Shown here piece after piece: positions 1 to 11,800 of a stretch of 64,000 nucleotides of DNA (its first letter is position 1; the number at the start of each line of letters is the position of its first letter). The notes under the pieces are model-generated. The model ran no database searches. It saw only the letters and a list, made by a program, of their open reading frames with translations, and was not told where the DNA came from. A program made the translations under genes and the position numbers. Source of the DNA: Pelecanus crispus (lineage: Eukaryota; Chordata; Aves; Pelecaniformes; Pelecanidae); NCBI RefSeq assembly GCF_030463565.1, contig NC_134644.1, forward strand, positions 131,995,388-132,059,387, in the 5' to 3' direction.

Positions 1-3000
1 CACAGATGCTTTAGTGGGGACATCAAAGGGCCTTTGGAAAGTTAAAGGCAAAAGACATATCTCTAAAAAGTTCTGCAAGGTAGTTAGGTGGTTAGGGGCA
101 ACAGTGGAAAGGAAAGAATAGGTGAGATGGTCCTGACAGGTTTACTGTCATTATGGTGGTGGACCATATCCTGAGCGGGGACATACACATACTTTTCAGA
201 GAAGAAAAGGGACTCCATGGCAAAGAACCTAGGGTTTCCCTTTGTTGTACTTGAGGTCACTCCCTTTAATGTAGAGGACAAGTTTGAGCATAAAAACCTG
301 CCTACATGGAAAAGACAGCCAAAGAGAAATTAAATACTCTTGGCAGCTAAAGGCACCATCTATGCCAAATGCTCCAAGAAGGCTTCTCTTTCTTTTCCTG
401 GTTATCTTAACATTTTTTAGGCATTCATTCTGGTCCAAGTGCTTTACTAACAAACTAACTAGTATGTGAGGAATGCTGCTCCCTAACTCTTGTGTGCCTC
501 TAAGTTTGTGCCAGAGGCTTCTGCCTTGGTTTGTCCCAGGCTTGTGCCATATGGTACCTCCCCGTTACCACCTAGAGTGTCCCTCTGACTTTGTGTCAGG
601 TTGAATTGCATGTCATAGTCCTGCAAGCCTTCCAGGACTGTGAGCCCAGTATGTCCCAGTATTGCTCTCCTATCCCCAGCAGTCCCATGCCTTGGAAAGA
701 GCCACTTGCCACATTATCAAGAGATACGCTTGTCCGTAAAGAAGAGGAGGTCTGACTAGTGGAGAAGTCTACCTTCACTGCCCTCTACCTTGTTGCGAGT
801 TGACGTATTTTCTATCTCAAAGGCAGTAGATCATGCCATGCATCCTTCAGAAATGTATATGCTTCCACTCATTCTAGGAGGTCTCCTTTCCCCCAAGTCT
901 AACACTAACATACGTTTGCCATCCCTCACTGACTCCAATCCACAGCCTTTCATGGCTTAGGAGCAACCTATCCAAAGAACATGCACACGGAAGCTGCCAA
1001 CGGTTGAGCTGGTCCAGGTAGGGCAGAAGCTGCTGGTGTGGACCTTCAAATAACCTTTGGAAATGTTAACAACCTGTCTAGCTAAGGAAGGAAAAAGGAT
1101 TACTTCTATTCTCTTACTAAACCAATTCTGCTGACTGTGGCAGAAAACAGAACAGCAAGTACAGGGTGTGCACAACAGCCAAGAGGCTGGGCAGTTCTGT
1201 GGCAGCAAATGTGTACATGCAGGAAAGAAGTGGTTGTGATGATAAGAAAGAATAGACTCTCTCCTGGACTAAATAAAGTATCCTAGGACATCCAAAAAGA
1301 GGAGCCAGGTGACAAACACAGCTGCTGTTGAGATCACAAGCTCTAGCATAGACTCAGAGGAGGTTGGTAGCGGCCGTAATGAACATCAGTAATTCCTACT
1401 CTTTTGGAAGCTCCTGCTACTGCAGACTTAGCCTTCCTGACCCCTTCATATCCTATCCTAAACCCCTCCATACCAGAAAATGTACCTAAGGCTCAGCAGC
1501 TGCTAAGGAACAACTCCTAATAGAGCAGGAATTGCCAGCAGGAGACACTATATGAGGTTCTTGCTACAACCTGATCCCAACAAGAACTTGGGCAGTGCCC
1601 ATCTTCCACAATTCAAGTGTGTCTGGAAATAGCTGCTGTGTCCAGTTTTGTTCAAGAATTGGTTTTCTCTTTGCCTTTGTTTTTCAATCACTTCCTACTT
1701 TTCATTTGTTTCCAGCTGAGAGACTTATTTGGGGGTTTTCACAGCAGTGCTGGATGGCATCAGAGATGTTAAGGGCTGAAATTTCAAACATTTCAAAGCC
1801 TGGGGCAAAGAGCTGCAGAGCTGCAACGGATGGGACGGCACAGCTGGGATTTCAAAGCCAGTGGGGCCTGGCTCCAAGAACGGGATACAAAGGGCTTCAG
1901 GGGGAAACAGCAACTGGGAACAGGAAAGTCAGAGAAAAGATGATTTACTGCTCATGTCTGACATATGCGTGATTTCAAGTTACAGCAAACAGCTGTCAAC
2001 CACTCGGCAGAAAACAATTAGTCAGGTTGTCCCTGACAATGTGACCCTCCCAGTTTTCACAGGAAACGAGCAAGCTGCAGCTGGTGGAGGGACTGGCTGT
2101 AGTTCCACTTGTTATACTCCTACCCTGCCACCATCTGCTCTTTTGGCTCACTGTGTTTTTGTGAAGGACAGAGCATGCCAACCGGAGCCTGGTTCAGAGG
2201 GCAGTTTAGTAGCCCTCCAACACCCTTTTAGACACATTGCACAGCCATTTTGAAGCCCTACCTGAGGTGATAATGCAAGAGGTTCTAGCAACAGCTAGGT
2301 TGCTGCTAAGTGCAAGATGAGGTAAGTGGGCTCATCCAGTGTTAGGGTGATTCAGCAACTCCATCACTCCAAATGGACTCAGCAGCAGGTTTGTACTTGG
2401 CATGGCTGCGCAGCATCAGATGGGCAGGAGATATGAAAGACGTGAGTGCCATATGCCTTGCCAGACCAGCCAGCGTGAGATGACAGCTGTAAAATATCTG
2501 TAATGATCCATGATGGCTCCTCTCAGGAGTCCTGCTGATGGAAAATTGTGCCAGGTCAGGAGACAGGGAATAAAGAGATCAACCTACCGTGTTGCTGTTA
2601 CAGGTAGCACAGCCTTTCAACATGTCCTCCATGTCCACAGAGGGTGCAGGCTAGGAACTTTATGGGTGGCAGGTGCCACCTCCTAACTCACACAGGTAGC
2701 TGTCACCTTCCCAAGCCCAGGCTGATGGATAATGCACCAGCAAAAGTTAGGTCCCAGGTTTCATATAACCAAGGCAACCTTCTTCTTGATGCACTCCATT
2801 GATAACTATCTTCTGTCCCAGATAAAAGCTACTTCTCACAAACCCTGTGCAACAAAGGAAAGGGGTTAATATCTTTAATTTGTACCAAATGTTTTCATCA
2901 ATACTACCAGCTCTGACTTCATTAACTCAATGCCCACATATGTTGCCTGATGCCTCATACTGCTGTATGACTGTGACCAGGAACAGGACTGCCTTCCGAC

Positions 3001-6000
3001 TGCTACTGCAGCTGCTCAAGAGCAGCTTGAACACTGCATTGCTCTTGCACAGCAGAGGTGCTAATGACGGTCCAGTGCCTCTCTGTGAGGAAATTTTCCG
3101 TAGCAACTGGCTGATCTTGGAAAGGGAAAACTACATTTTGACAGCAGCCCACTCTGGAAGCTGCCTCCAGAAATACCCTGTTGCTTCTGCTGAACTAACA
3201 ATTCATGTGCTGCAGGACAGGCAAGATGCAGGCTGGACACCTATCCAGGCTGGTGATACCAGGCGTAATGCCCGGAGTACAAGGCAGCAAACAAACAAAT
3301 GTATCACCACTGTGTAATCTTGCTAATTTGAAATGCCCATACGCCTGCTCCTGAATTAGCTCAAATCTGTTCTTTCAGGTAATTAAATATTAGTGATCAC
3401 AGAACTGTGTACTAAATTAAGCATAAATTAAACACATTCTTTAATAGTGTGGACAGCCTCCTCAGACCAGTAAGTATATCTGCAAATGGCCACAAATCTT
3501 TGAATGCAAAGGGCTCCTGGAGCCACTTGTTTGCCAGCTCACCCTTACTATTGCGTGCCTGAATGAGCTGTGAAGAACCCATCAGTTCGGCTGTTTTCTT
3601 GGCTCTGTGAGTAAGATGATATTCATGAGAACCAAGACAACCCTTTATCTGAGCTGTCATTTCTACAGAAAGGCAATCGGAATATTCTGTAGGATGCACA
3701 TAGGCCATTTTCAGTCTCCATCAGGATATGAACCAGTGCCGTGCCACCAGCACAACCTAGTTCACTGCCACCTGTTCTCAAACTGTCTGCTAGGGTTGGA
3801 CATGTTTAGATTTGCTAACTACCAATTTTTCTGCTCATGGCCATGAAACAAGTGGAAACAAAATGGGAAGGATTCCTGTGTATAAAAATGGGTAATGGCA
3901 GGTGAATAAAATATTTAATATCAGCAAAGACACAGAAGCAGCAGCTTTTTCTTAACTTTCAGAATTAGAGTATCTCAGGGCAAACACTTTTTCTATGTGT
4001 GGTATTATTATGGTTCATTCATGGGGATTAGAATTAACAAGATGAAATAAAAAAGGGTGAATTTAGGATTTATGGCTAGAAAGTATCAGTGTAATAAAAT
4101 GTAAGCAGCTGTGCATTAGGCAGACCACTGTCTACAGGAAAGATGCCAGTTTTCCCTCATTGAACCTACTGAGTATGTGTAGTGTTAGTCTAAACGACAG
4201 GTCAAACGCAAATTGAGTCAATATAGGGATCTGCGCATTATTCCCCAAAGTGTTTTTAAATAATTTCCAAAGTTTTAGCCATAACATTAGTCAAGATTGT
4301 AAATTAATGTGTGATACATTTCAAATAATCCCAATGGAACTCCAATTAAAAATTAAGATTGTTTATTTTCATTTCTCTTTAGTGTCACAAAACTGATTTT
4401 CCCAGGCTCAAAACTGGAAACAAGAACAGGAACCAATGAATATCTACACATATGGGTGTATTAACTTCTTGCTTCATACTTGAAAGTCACATTTCTTTCC
4501 TATATTCTTTCTCTTTGAACAAACAAAAGCAAACAGTCTTTATCACATGAAAAGCACATTTCTTAGAATAAAATTTGTAAATATTCTTCTTACATAGGTC
4601 AATATAGCTTTCTCTAAAATCATAGGTTACTATAAGAAAGGAAGCAATGCAAAATGAATGCCAAAACATAATGCTTTTATTTTCGGGGGGGAGGGGGTTG
4701 GGTTTTTTTCTCCAACAACATTGTGTGAAGAACGAGCATGTGACTTGAATCTCATTTTTTATAATCCACCCTTCACTACTTGTTAAAAAATTGCTACATT
4801 ATTACAAAGCCGGTTAACAATCTGGACTTTAGCTACTTAATGATAATCCCTTGAGGAAGAAATAAAATACAGAAAAACAATGCAAGCAGTGACCATGTAA
4901 ATGCTGGAATTTCTAGAGAAAAGACATTTTACTGTGTCAACAAATTGAGAACGAGTTTCCAAAACATTGACTCATGCAAAAAAAGCCAGATATCTTAATG
5001 ATTTAGTTTTACCAGTATCTTTGCTCTCTCTTTCCTTGTTCTTCTATGGAGAATTTAAATCCTTATAAACCTATTTTTGAACAAAGTGATCTTTTCCCTG
5101 CTTTTTTTTTTTTTAATTGAATGAATGCAAGCATTCCTTGGGATCTCTCTCAAATTACTGCTGTGGCTGTGCCCCTTACACTTTCATGACTAACCAGTAT
5201 TCTTCTATTACTGCTCTGCTTTTGGGTTCAAGCACACTGTAGAAAGTGCTCAGCAACAATGAGATTAAGGAATATATAAAAACATAGAGTGAAGCCTGCT
5301 GTCTGTTTTCATTGTCCATGACAAAGTTTGATTTACTGCCCAGAGCCACTGTCCCCTACAGTTTGTGCCGCTTCATACTCTCAGACGTAATCCAAGCAAT
5401 GACCAGCAGCTAGCTACACAGGTGTGTAGCTGGACTGGTCTGGAGTCTATAGGGCTACGTATAGGCCAGTAATTAACAGTGCCCAAGGAAACTTTCCTGG
5501 GCATTCCTCTGAGTCTACTGACAAATTGCTGAACTGATCCCCGGCCCAGGCCACTTACCACTCCCAAAATTTCCAGAGCTGATCTGGAAGTTAGCCTGGG
5601 CCAGGGACTACTCAAACACCAGTTGGGTGTAGTCCTCGTGTTCTGGATGCCAAGAGAATTTAACAGCATGGACGTGGACCCTGACAGCACCAGCTGGCCT
5701 CAGTACTGGAGCACTGTCTTGCAGCCATGCTTAATTCAGCAGTAGAGACGTGGTCTGGGAGTCAAGCTGGCCCAAAGCAGAAAATCGATTGCTGAGCATG
5801 AACGCTAGCTGGCTAATGTGGCTCTCAGTCCTTCGTACAAGGACTTCCACTTCAGTGACAGGCTTGAAGTTTCTTTCTTGATCTATGCGCAAAGACATTT
5901 GAAACATGTGACAAACAGCAGATCTAGAGACACAGGGAGGCTGGAACCAGCTTTTTTTCCCTCTTGGTGAATATATAATGAGAGAGAGAGAGTTCCTTCC

Positions 6001-7049
6001 CTGCTTATGCTTTCTAACACCTGTATGTAAGTTGGGGGAAGGGAGAAAACATTTACCAACTTTTTATTAATAGAACTTGAAGGAATTCCTTACTGTGTCA
6101 CCCTACAATATTTTTAGAGGCTGGGCTTATACTGAGCATCTTCATGACATTATTTGAATCACTGATGATATAATTCAAAGAAGACAAGCAACTTTTGCCC
6201 TCCGCTTCTCAGAGGTCTACAGATGCCCAGGGACAGCTGGGACTGATTTAGAAATGTGGCAGATTATGGTCTGACTGCTTCTACAGACCGAGTCTACTGC
6301 GGGAAGCAGGTAGTGGCCTGTGTGCTGGAGTCAAAGCCTCGAGACAGAATTGCAGTTCTGTAGCTCATACTGCAGCAAAATGATTGTGCCAGTTGCACGT
6401 GACCTTGTGTGGCAGGCCTTTACATCAGTGCCAAAGATCTGTAAGTCCTACTGACATGAATCAGGTTCTTCTGTTAAATCCATAGGGCGTGAGCTGCATT
6501 GAGCCATTTCTGGCTATTTGGATGGTCTGCTGGGAGTCCTCGCCAGCTCCTCGGTCTGCTCCAACTCACAGTTTGTTAGGCCTTGTTGGTGGACTTCAAG
6601 AAAGGGTACAGAGATACCTTTGAGCATCTTGTGCCACTCTGACTGTTCCCCAAACTCGTTCCGCTGTCTTCAACACTTTATGTGGAAACCTTAAATGTCT
6701 CTTTTTTTTTTTAATTCTGCCTTTGAAATCTCCATGACCCGAACTCGTCCAGGTGGTCTGGCAGTACACATACGACACCTTGACTCCAGTTCTCGTAGAG
6801 CTTTTCAGCTGCATCCTCTGGGTGCTGTGTCCACGCATTCGTATTTCCTGTTTTGCTGACCTATGAGATCCTATCGCACTTCTCAACAGGCTAGTAAAAA
6901 ATTCTTAAAAAAAGAAAATAAATGAAAAGATAACCTTACTTGTTCTTTGTTTTCCGCCAACCCAGCCTCCAACAGACCTGAGAAGATGCTGTAGTTGAGC
7001 TCTGGAGGAGTTCACGATGGTTTTTAATGCTGTTGGTGGAACAAGACAG
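1..7049. other. Upstream flank without a recognised gene
   Basis: This is AT-leaning non-coding sequence upstream of the LYN CpG island. Open frames here reach about 156 codons (for example 2847-3317), but none shows a recognisable domain, splice context or composition suggesting a gene. In mammals TGS1 lies upstream of LYN; I see no TGS1 coding sequence here. No clear CR1, LTR or RNA gene was recognised. Short homopolymer runs and a small GA run near 5980 are the only simple repeats. Confidence 0.6.
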
Positions 7050-7387
7050 CCCTGTCTCGTCTGCCTCTCAGACTAACGGGCGGGTTTATTTAGTCAGAGC
7101 TTTTAATGGAGCCTGGCGAAGCTTGCGGCGGGGCACCCGCTCCTTGAGCGCAGCAGCTCCGCCGGCCCAGGGGCGGCCCGGCAGAGCCGTACCCCCCACA
7201 CCCCTTCCGCAGCTCCTGCCCCACCTCGCCCCCGCCGCAGCCGCCCTCCGCTCGGCCCGCGGCCGCCGTCCAGCCGGCGGAGCTGCGCCCGCCCGCCCGG
7301 AGCCGCCGGGGCCGCTGGCAGGGGCCGCCCGCCGCCCGCCGCCCGCCGCCGGCCTTCCCCTCTGCCGCTCGCCCCCGCCAGCCCCGC

Positions 7388-7395
7388 ATGCAAAT
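7388..7395 (+). promoter_or_regulatory. Octamer motif ATGCAAAT
   Basis: This is a perfect 8-base octamer, the site bound by POU factors such as Oct-1 and Oct-2, and common in B-cell promoters. It is an AT-rich island inside the CpG block, about 205 bases before the exon 1 donor. LYN is strongly expressed in B and myeloid cells, so the site fits, but its use here is inferred. Confidence 0.55.
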
Positions 7396-7439
7396 CTAAC
7401 CCGGCACCAGGAAGCAAAGCCCAGGGGCTGCCAGCCAAG

Positions 7440-7600
7440 CCGCCGGCGGCCGTGCGAGGCTCCTCCGCCGGCTGCCCCCCGCTCCGGGCCGGCGGGACAG
7501 CGGCGCCGCGCCCCGCGGCCGCCCCCGGGACACCCCTCTCGGCGCCCCGGCGCTAACCGTGGAGTTCGCTCGCTGCCGCGCAACTTTCGCACCCGGCAAA
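7440..7600 (+). other. LYN: LYN exon 1, non-coding (start approximate)
   Basis: The 3' edge is a strong consensus donor, GTAAGT at 7601-7606, directly after GGCAAA. There is no in-frame continuity with the LYN start codon, which lies in exon 2, so this exon is 5' UTR only, as in mammalian LYN. The 5' boundary is a guess: the promoter has no TATA box to fix the start site. Confidence 0.6.
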
Positions 7601-7867
7601 GTAAGTGCCTTCGCCCCTCGCCCCGCCGGACGCAGGCAGCCCCGGCTCTCCCGCCTTCTCCCGCGGGGGTGCAGCGGGGGGGAGCGGGGGGTGCCGGCCG
7701 GGCTGCCTCCGTGCCCCGGCACGGCACGGCACGGCACCCCGGGTACAAGGTGCTTTCTGGGGCGGCTTGCCCTCGCCTCTGCCTCCCGGAGGAGGTGCTG
7801 CCGCCGGCTGACCTTCCCGGTAGGACTGGATGGGGTCTATCAGGGAAATACGGCATTTGGGGGGGGT

Positions 7868-7886
7868 AAAAAAAAAAAAAAAAAAA
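7868..7886 (+). repeat. Poly(A) run, 19 bases
   Basis: An uninterrupted A19 follows a G8 run at 7859-7866, just beyond the CpG island. It is simple sequence and likely polymorphic. Confidence 0.9.
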
Positions 7887-8792
7887 TTCTCAGAAGCACG
7901 TTTTACCTCTTGCTGCTTTGCTTCTGCTATGATCTTGAGGGCTCGGGTGCCTTCTGGCTGTTTCGTGCCGGAAGGCGTGTAAAATTAGCTGATCAAAGGC
8001 TGCAGTCGGTGTTTCAAGCCAAGGCGATAGCCTTGACCTAGGAGAGCTAATGTGGCCTCTGGGTATTCCTTCTTACACTGCTCTTTTTCTAGGAGAGTAA
8101 TTCCCGGATCGTCTTCCAAGTTAAAGCTGCTTCCTCTTAACTGTATGTTCAAATGGGCTTTAGCTTGAAAGAAAGATGAGAAAATGGTATTGCGATGTTT
8201 GGTGCATGGTGTTTCCTGCGGGCTACTTTTGTAATGGGACTGTACGCCTAAGGAGTGATCGGGAGGGGCTTTCTCCTTCCAATTTTAATTTAGGAAAGTC
8301 AGGCTAGATCTCCCTAGTTGATGCTGTACCTTCAGCAAAGCAGTTTAGAGTTTCTGTGGAAAGTGCATCTTTTATGCGTTTGCAGTGAATGGGTTTGCAA
8401 GAACTCATCTTGCTGCTCCGCTCCCCTCTGTTGGCACTAAAGACCGAACAGGCTAACACTTAAAACTTGTTTAGCCAGATCACATTACTGTGGATATACA
8501 CGGGAAGCACAAAGTTTGAGTTCTTATTCTGTTGTTTCATCTGAAACCCCAAATCAATATCCCATCTCTTGCCTTTCGTTCCCACCTTTGAAAAAAAGAA
8601 ACAGTCTGACCAGTCTTAACGTATTTTAGCTCATTGTAATACAAATTGGAAATTACATTTTTTAGCTTGATCCCATAAAGTACCTGGAAGACTTTTGTAA
8701 TTTAAAAATCTTAATGTTAGTTGCAAGTATCTGTAAAGTATGAGTGCCAGGTAGATGGCTGCAGTCATTATAGTATCACTAAAGAGTTAATT

Positions 8793-8813
8793 AAAAAAAA
8801 AAAAAAAAAAAAA
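8793..8813 (+). repeat. Poly(A) run, 21 bases
   Basis: An uninterrupted A21 in intron 1, with no retroposed sequence recognised upstream of it. Confidence 0.9.
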
Positions 8814-11800
8814 GAGGAAGATTTTTGTTGGGAAATTGCAAAGCTACGTTGGGAAAATGCAGCTTAGTTTTACTGAAGGGATAGTCAAATTGTGTTTGTG
8901 TGAGTTGTTTCCAACCCAGTATTGAATGCAGAGTAAGTGTTACTTATCTTTTATGTGTTGGGACTTTGTATCTTTATAATACGTACCATCAACAGCACTG
9001 AAAGTATGGATGAGAAAAATCAAATAGTTTTCTCTGAAAGAGTGGCAACAGGCTAGATAGAAATCGGCTAGATACTGTGTAGAAACTGTTAATAGGATGT
9101 TATGAAATCTTGGGCAAGGATTGAAACTAATGAACTCTGAGATCAACAGATGTCTCATTCTATGGATCTCTTCTGAGATTTATAGCTTTTTTCTTTCTCC
9201 ATTTCAGCTTTGTGAGCTACAGACTAGTTAGAAAAGAATTCTTGATTTAATAACGTAAAGATCTATTTTAATTGTGTGCTCTTGAGATATATATTTTTTT
9301 AACTGTAATAGTGTAGAACAATCATCTTTGTTTGTACAGTAGCTGGCTGACTTGAAGTTATTCTGCATTTCTGCAGGTTTTTGAGTAAATGGGTTTTTTT
9401 CCCTACATAAATATACAGAGGACAAGGTATGACTTAGGCCTTTCCTTATAAGTCCCTTGACCAGTGGAATTGCACAATGACTTTTTCTGACAATGCAATT
9501 AATTACAAAACTTGCGCACACAAAGTTAAACACCATTGCCTTTAAGATGTTTAATATTCCGGTTCTTAATGTTACCCTTTCAAGGGCGTTTCCATAAATG
9601 TGAAATGTTTTCTTTCATGCATTTATGAATATGTAGGTATTTGTGAATGTATAAATAACTCTTTCATAATACTTTCCCCCCCCATTTTATGTATGTAATT
9701 GAAGCGAGCTATCTTCCTATGGCCTTGTTGGCGCTTGTAAGATAAATGGCATCACAGAACAGCAAGTGTTGTGGGAAGCTATTCCTAAAACGGGCAATGA
9801 GAAAGGTCCAAGGTCCTCCTGGCTCAGCTTAGTAGCTGATCTTCAGCGGGGCAGCTCACAAGACCAGAGATGCTACATCTGGCCCTTCTTGTGCACATCA
9901 GAGAGCAACATTTGAGCTTTCTGTAGCTATTCAGGAAAGTTTAAGAACTGCAGTATTTAATCTCAGATGTGATTCCATTTCTGTCGCAAAAAGGAGATGT
10001 TTTCCTATCTGTACTTTGCATGTTATTTGGAATCTTAATGGGCATCTTTGAGGTTTTTGGATGGAAACATGTTGACCATGAACCAATTTTTATTTTTCTC
10101 AAAGGGCTAGGTGATCTGGGGAGGGGGTGAGGTCTTTCCTCCTTTCCATATGTGCATATTCTGAGTGACTGAGTGACTTTATTTCTTGTGTCCAGGGAAC
10201 TGTAGAGCCAGTTTTACTCTTGAGGTTCAGGGAGCCCTTTGCAGAACTGAATGAACACAGAAAACAAGCAGATGAGGAATAAACAAATAAATAAAGGCAG
10301 GGGGTGGGCATTAGGTATAGACTAGGATTTCTAGCACTCTGCTCTGGTAGCATGGCTGTACACAGAGATGTATTTCTGCGGCACTAGTGATCCCTGAAGG
10401 ATGTGAGCTGTCACGTGCTAATGCAAGGGATGGGAGGAGAATCCGTTGCCTGGAGATCCTGAGGGTTGTGCAAGCTTTGTGTGCAGTAGGTGATACTTCC
10501 TTCTGAAGCTATGGAGCCGAGTGTGGAAATAATCACACCAAACCACATGACTGTTAAGTAGTATTTATTGTTATTTTACCCCTATAGGATTCCTGTGTCT
10601 AAGAACAGCTTCATTCTGTAGAAGAACCAGTTGCCCAGCTGAGAATTAGGATTTTTCTCCTACTGATCATATTCCCACTTCCTATTTCTCCCACTTATTT
10701 GTGTCCCCTCATTCATGAGAGTGTAGGAGTGCTAGAGAAGGTATAGAGAGAAAGGCTTCCAGACATGCTGAGCCACACCACAGGAAACTATGTCGATAAA
10801 AAATGTAAAATTACATTAATATGAAAACAGTCTTTAGTGAAGCATACAAGGAAGAGACTGTCATACTGTAAACAGTAATGTTACCTTCTCAAAGAAATCA
10901 GCAAAGGCAAATACAGTGTAACTGTCCTTAGTGTGACTGTTCCTAGTTTAAACTTAATTGTCCATGAGGGAAGGATGAAAAGGTCTGCGCTTTCATACTT
11001 ATGTTTGCCTGATTCAGATACGTTTCCTGTTGACGTTGTCATTAAATGCTGTAATTTCCGAGGCTGAATGGTTCATGGTCATGTTCGGCATCTTTCCTGA
11101 AAATGTGGATTCATGGAACAAAATGCAAAGGCAGAATTCATCTTCTGCTGGAAGCATTTCCTCCAAATATTTGTGAGATACTTGTATTTGTTGTGTGCCC
11201 TAAAGAACTACTCATAGAGGTAAATAGGTTAGTTATTTTTGTCAGGCAAACATCAGAAGAGAGATGGTATTTTGACAGTGACACTTCGCTGGGGAGAGAA
11301 GGAGTTGGAGACCAGGGAAAGGTGAAGGGGGGAATGGGTAGATCTCATTTCCCTGGGGGAAAAAGGGTAGACTAGCACCATTCAGGCCAGTATTTGCTAT
11401 CCCTTATCTTTTTCAAACTGCTGGCATCTTAAGTATCTACAATTGGTTCCTGTGTTTGCGCAGCATACTATCTTGCTTCTTCAGTTCAAAGGACTCAAAT
11501 GATAAACAGTCTGAACAATGTGTCCTTCTTCCTTTATGGTCTCTGCTGCGTCTTGAGGCTACTTCTTCCTGTCTAAATTGTGGTTGATATGTTGTAGAAT
11601 TTGCTACTTTAATTTGCAAAGGCCTGCTTTTTACTGTGCACATTTTCTTCTGACCAAACCATTTCTTGAATGTGCCTGTGATAGCAAATTGTGCAATCTT
11701 AAACTGGAAAAATGTGATCGCTCACCACAGGGGTTGAAGTATGGGATGCAGCTACTCTTCTGGAATGGTGTTTTCTGCAGTTTTCTCTATTTTAGAGGGC

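Larger units (their letters stand above)
7050..7830 (+). promoter_or_regulatory. LYN: CpG island, LYN promoter region
   Basis: A sharply bounded GC- and CpG-rich block stands out from the AT-rich surroundings. It has a GC box (GGGGCGG, 7170-7176), an octamer at 7388-7395 and a consensus splice donor at 7601, and no obvious TATA box. This is the usual picture of a TATA-less CpG-island promoter with dispersed start sites. Its position, upstream of a long first intron leading to the LYN start codon, makes it the LYN promoter. The exact start site cannot be read from sequence alone. Confidence 0.85.

Noticed and set aside
2847-3317. 156-codon open frame in the upstream flank
   Set aside because: No recognisable domain, no splice or promoter context, ordinary composition. 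It is compatible with chance.
7027-7869. 280-codon open frame and several overlapping frames on both strands across the CpG island
   Set aside because: GC-rich DNA lacks stop codons by composition. The translations are low-complexity Pro/Ala/Arg/Gly on both strands, no domain is seen, and the LYN exon 1 donor lies inside.
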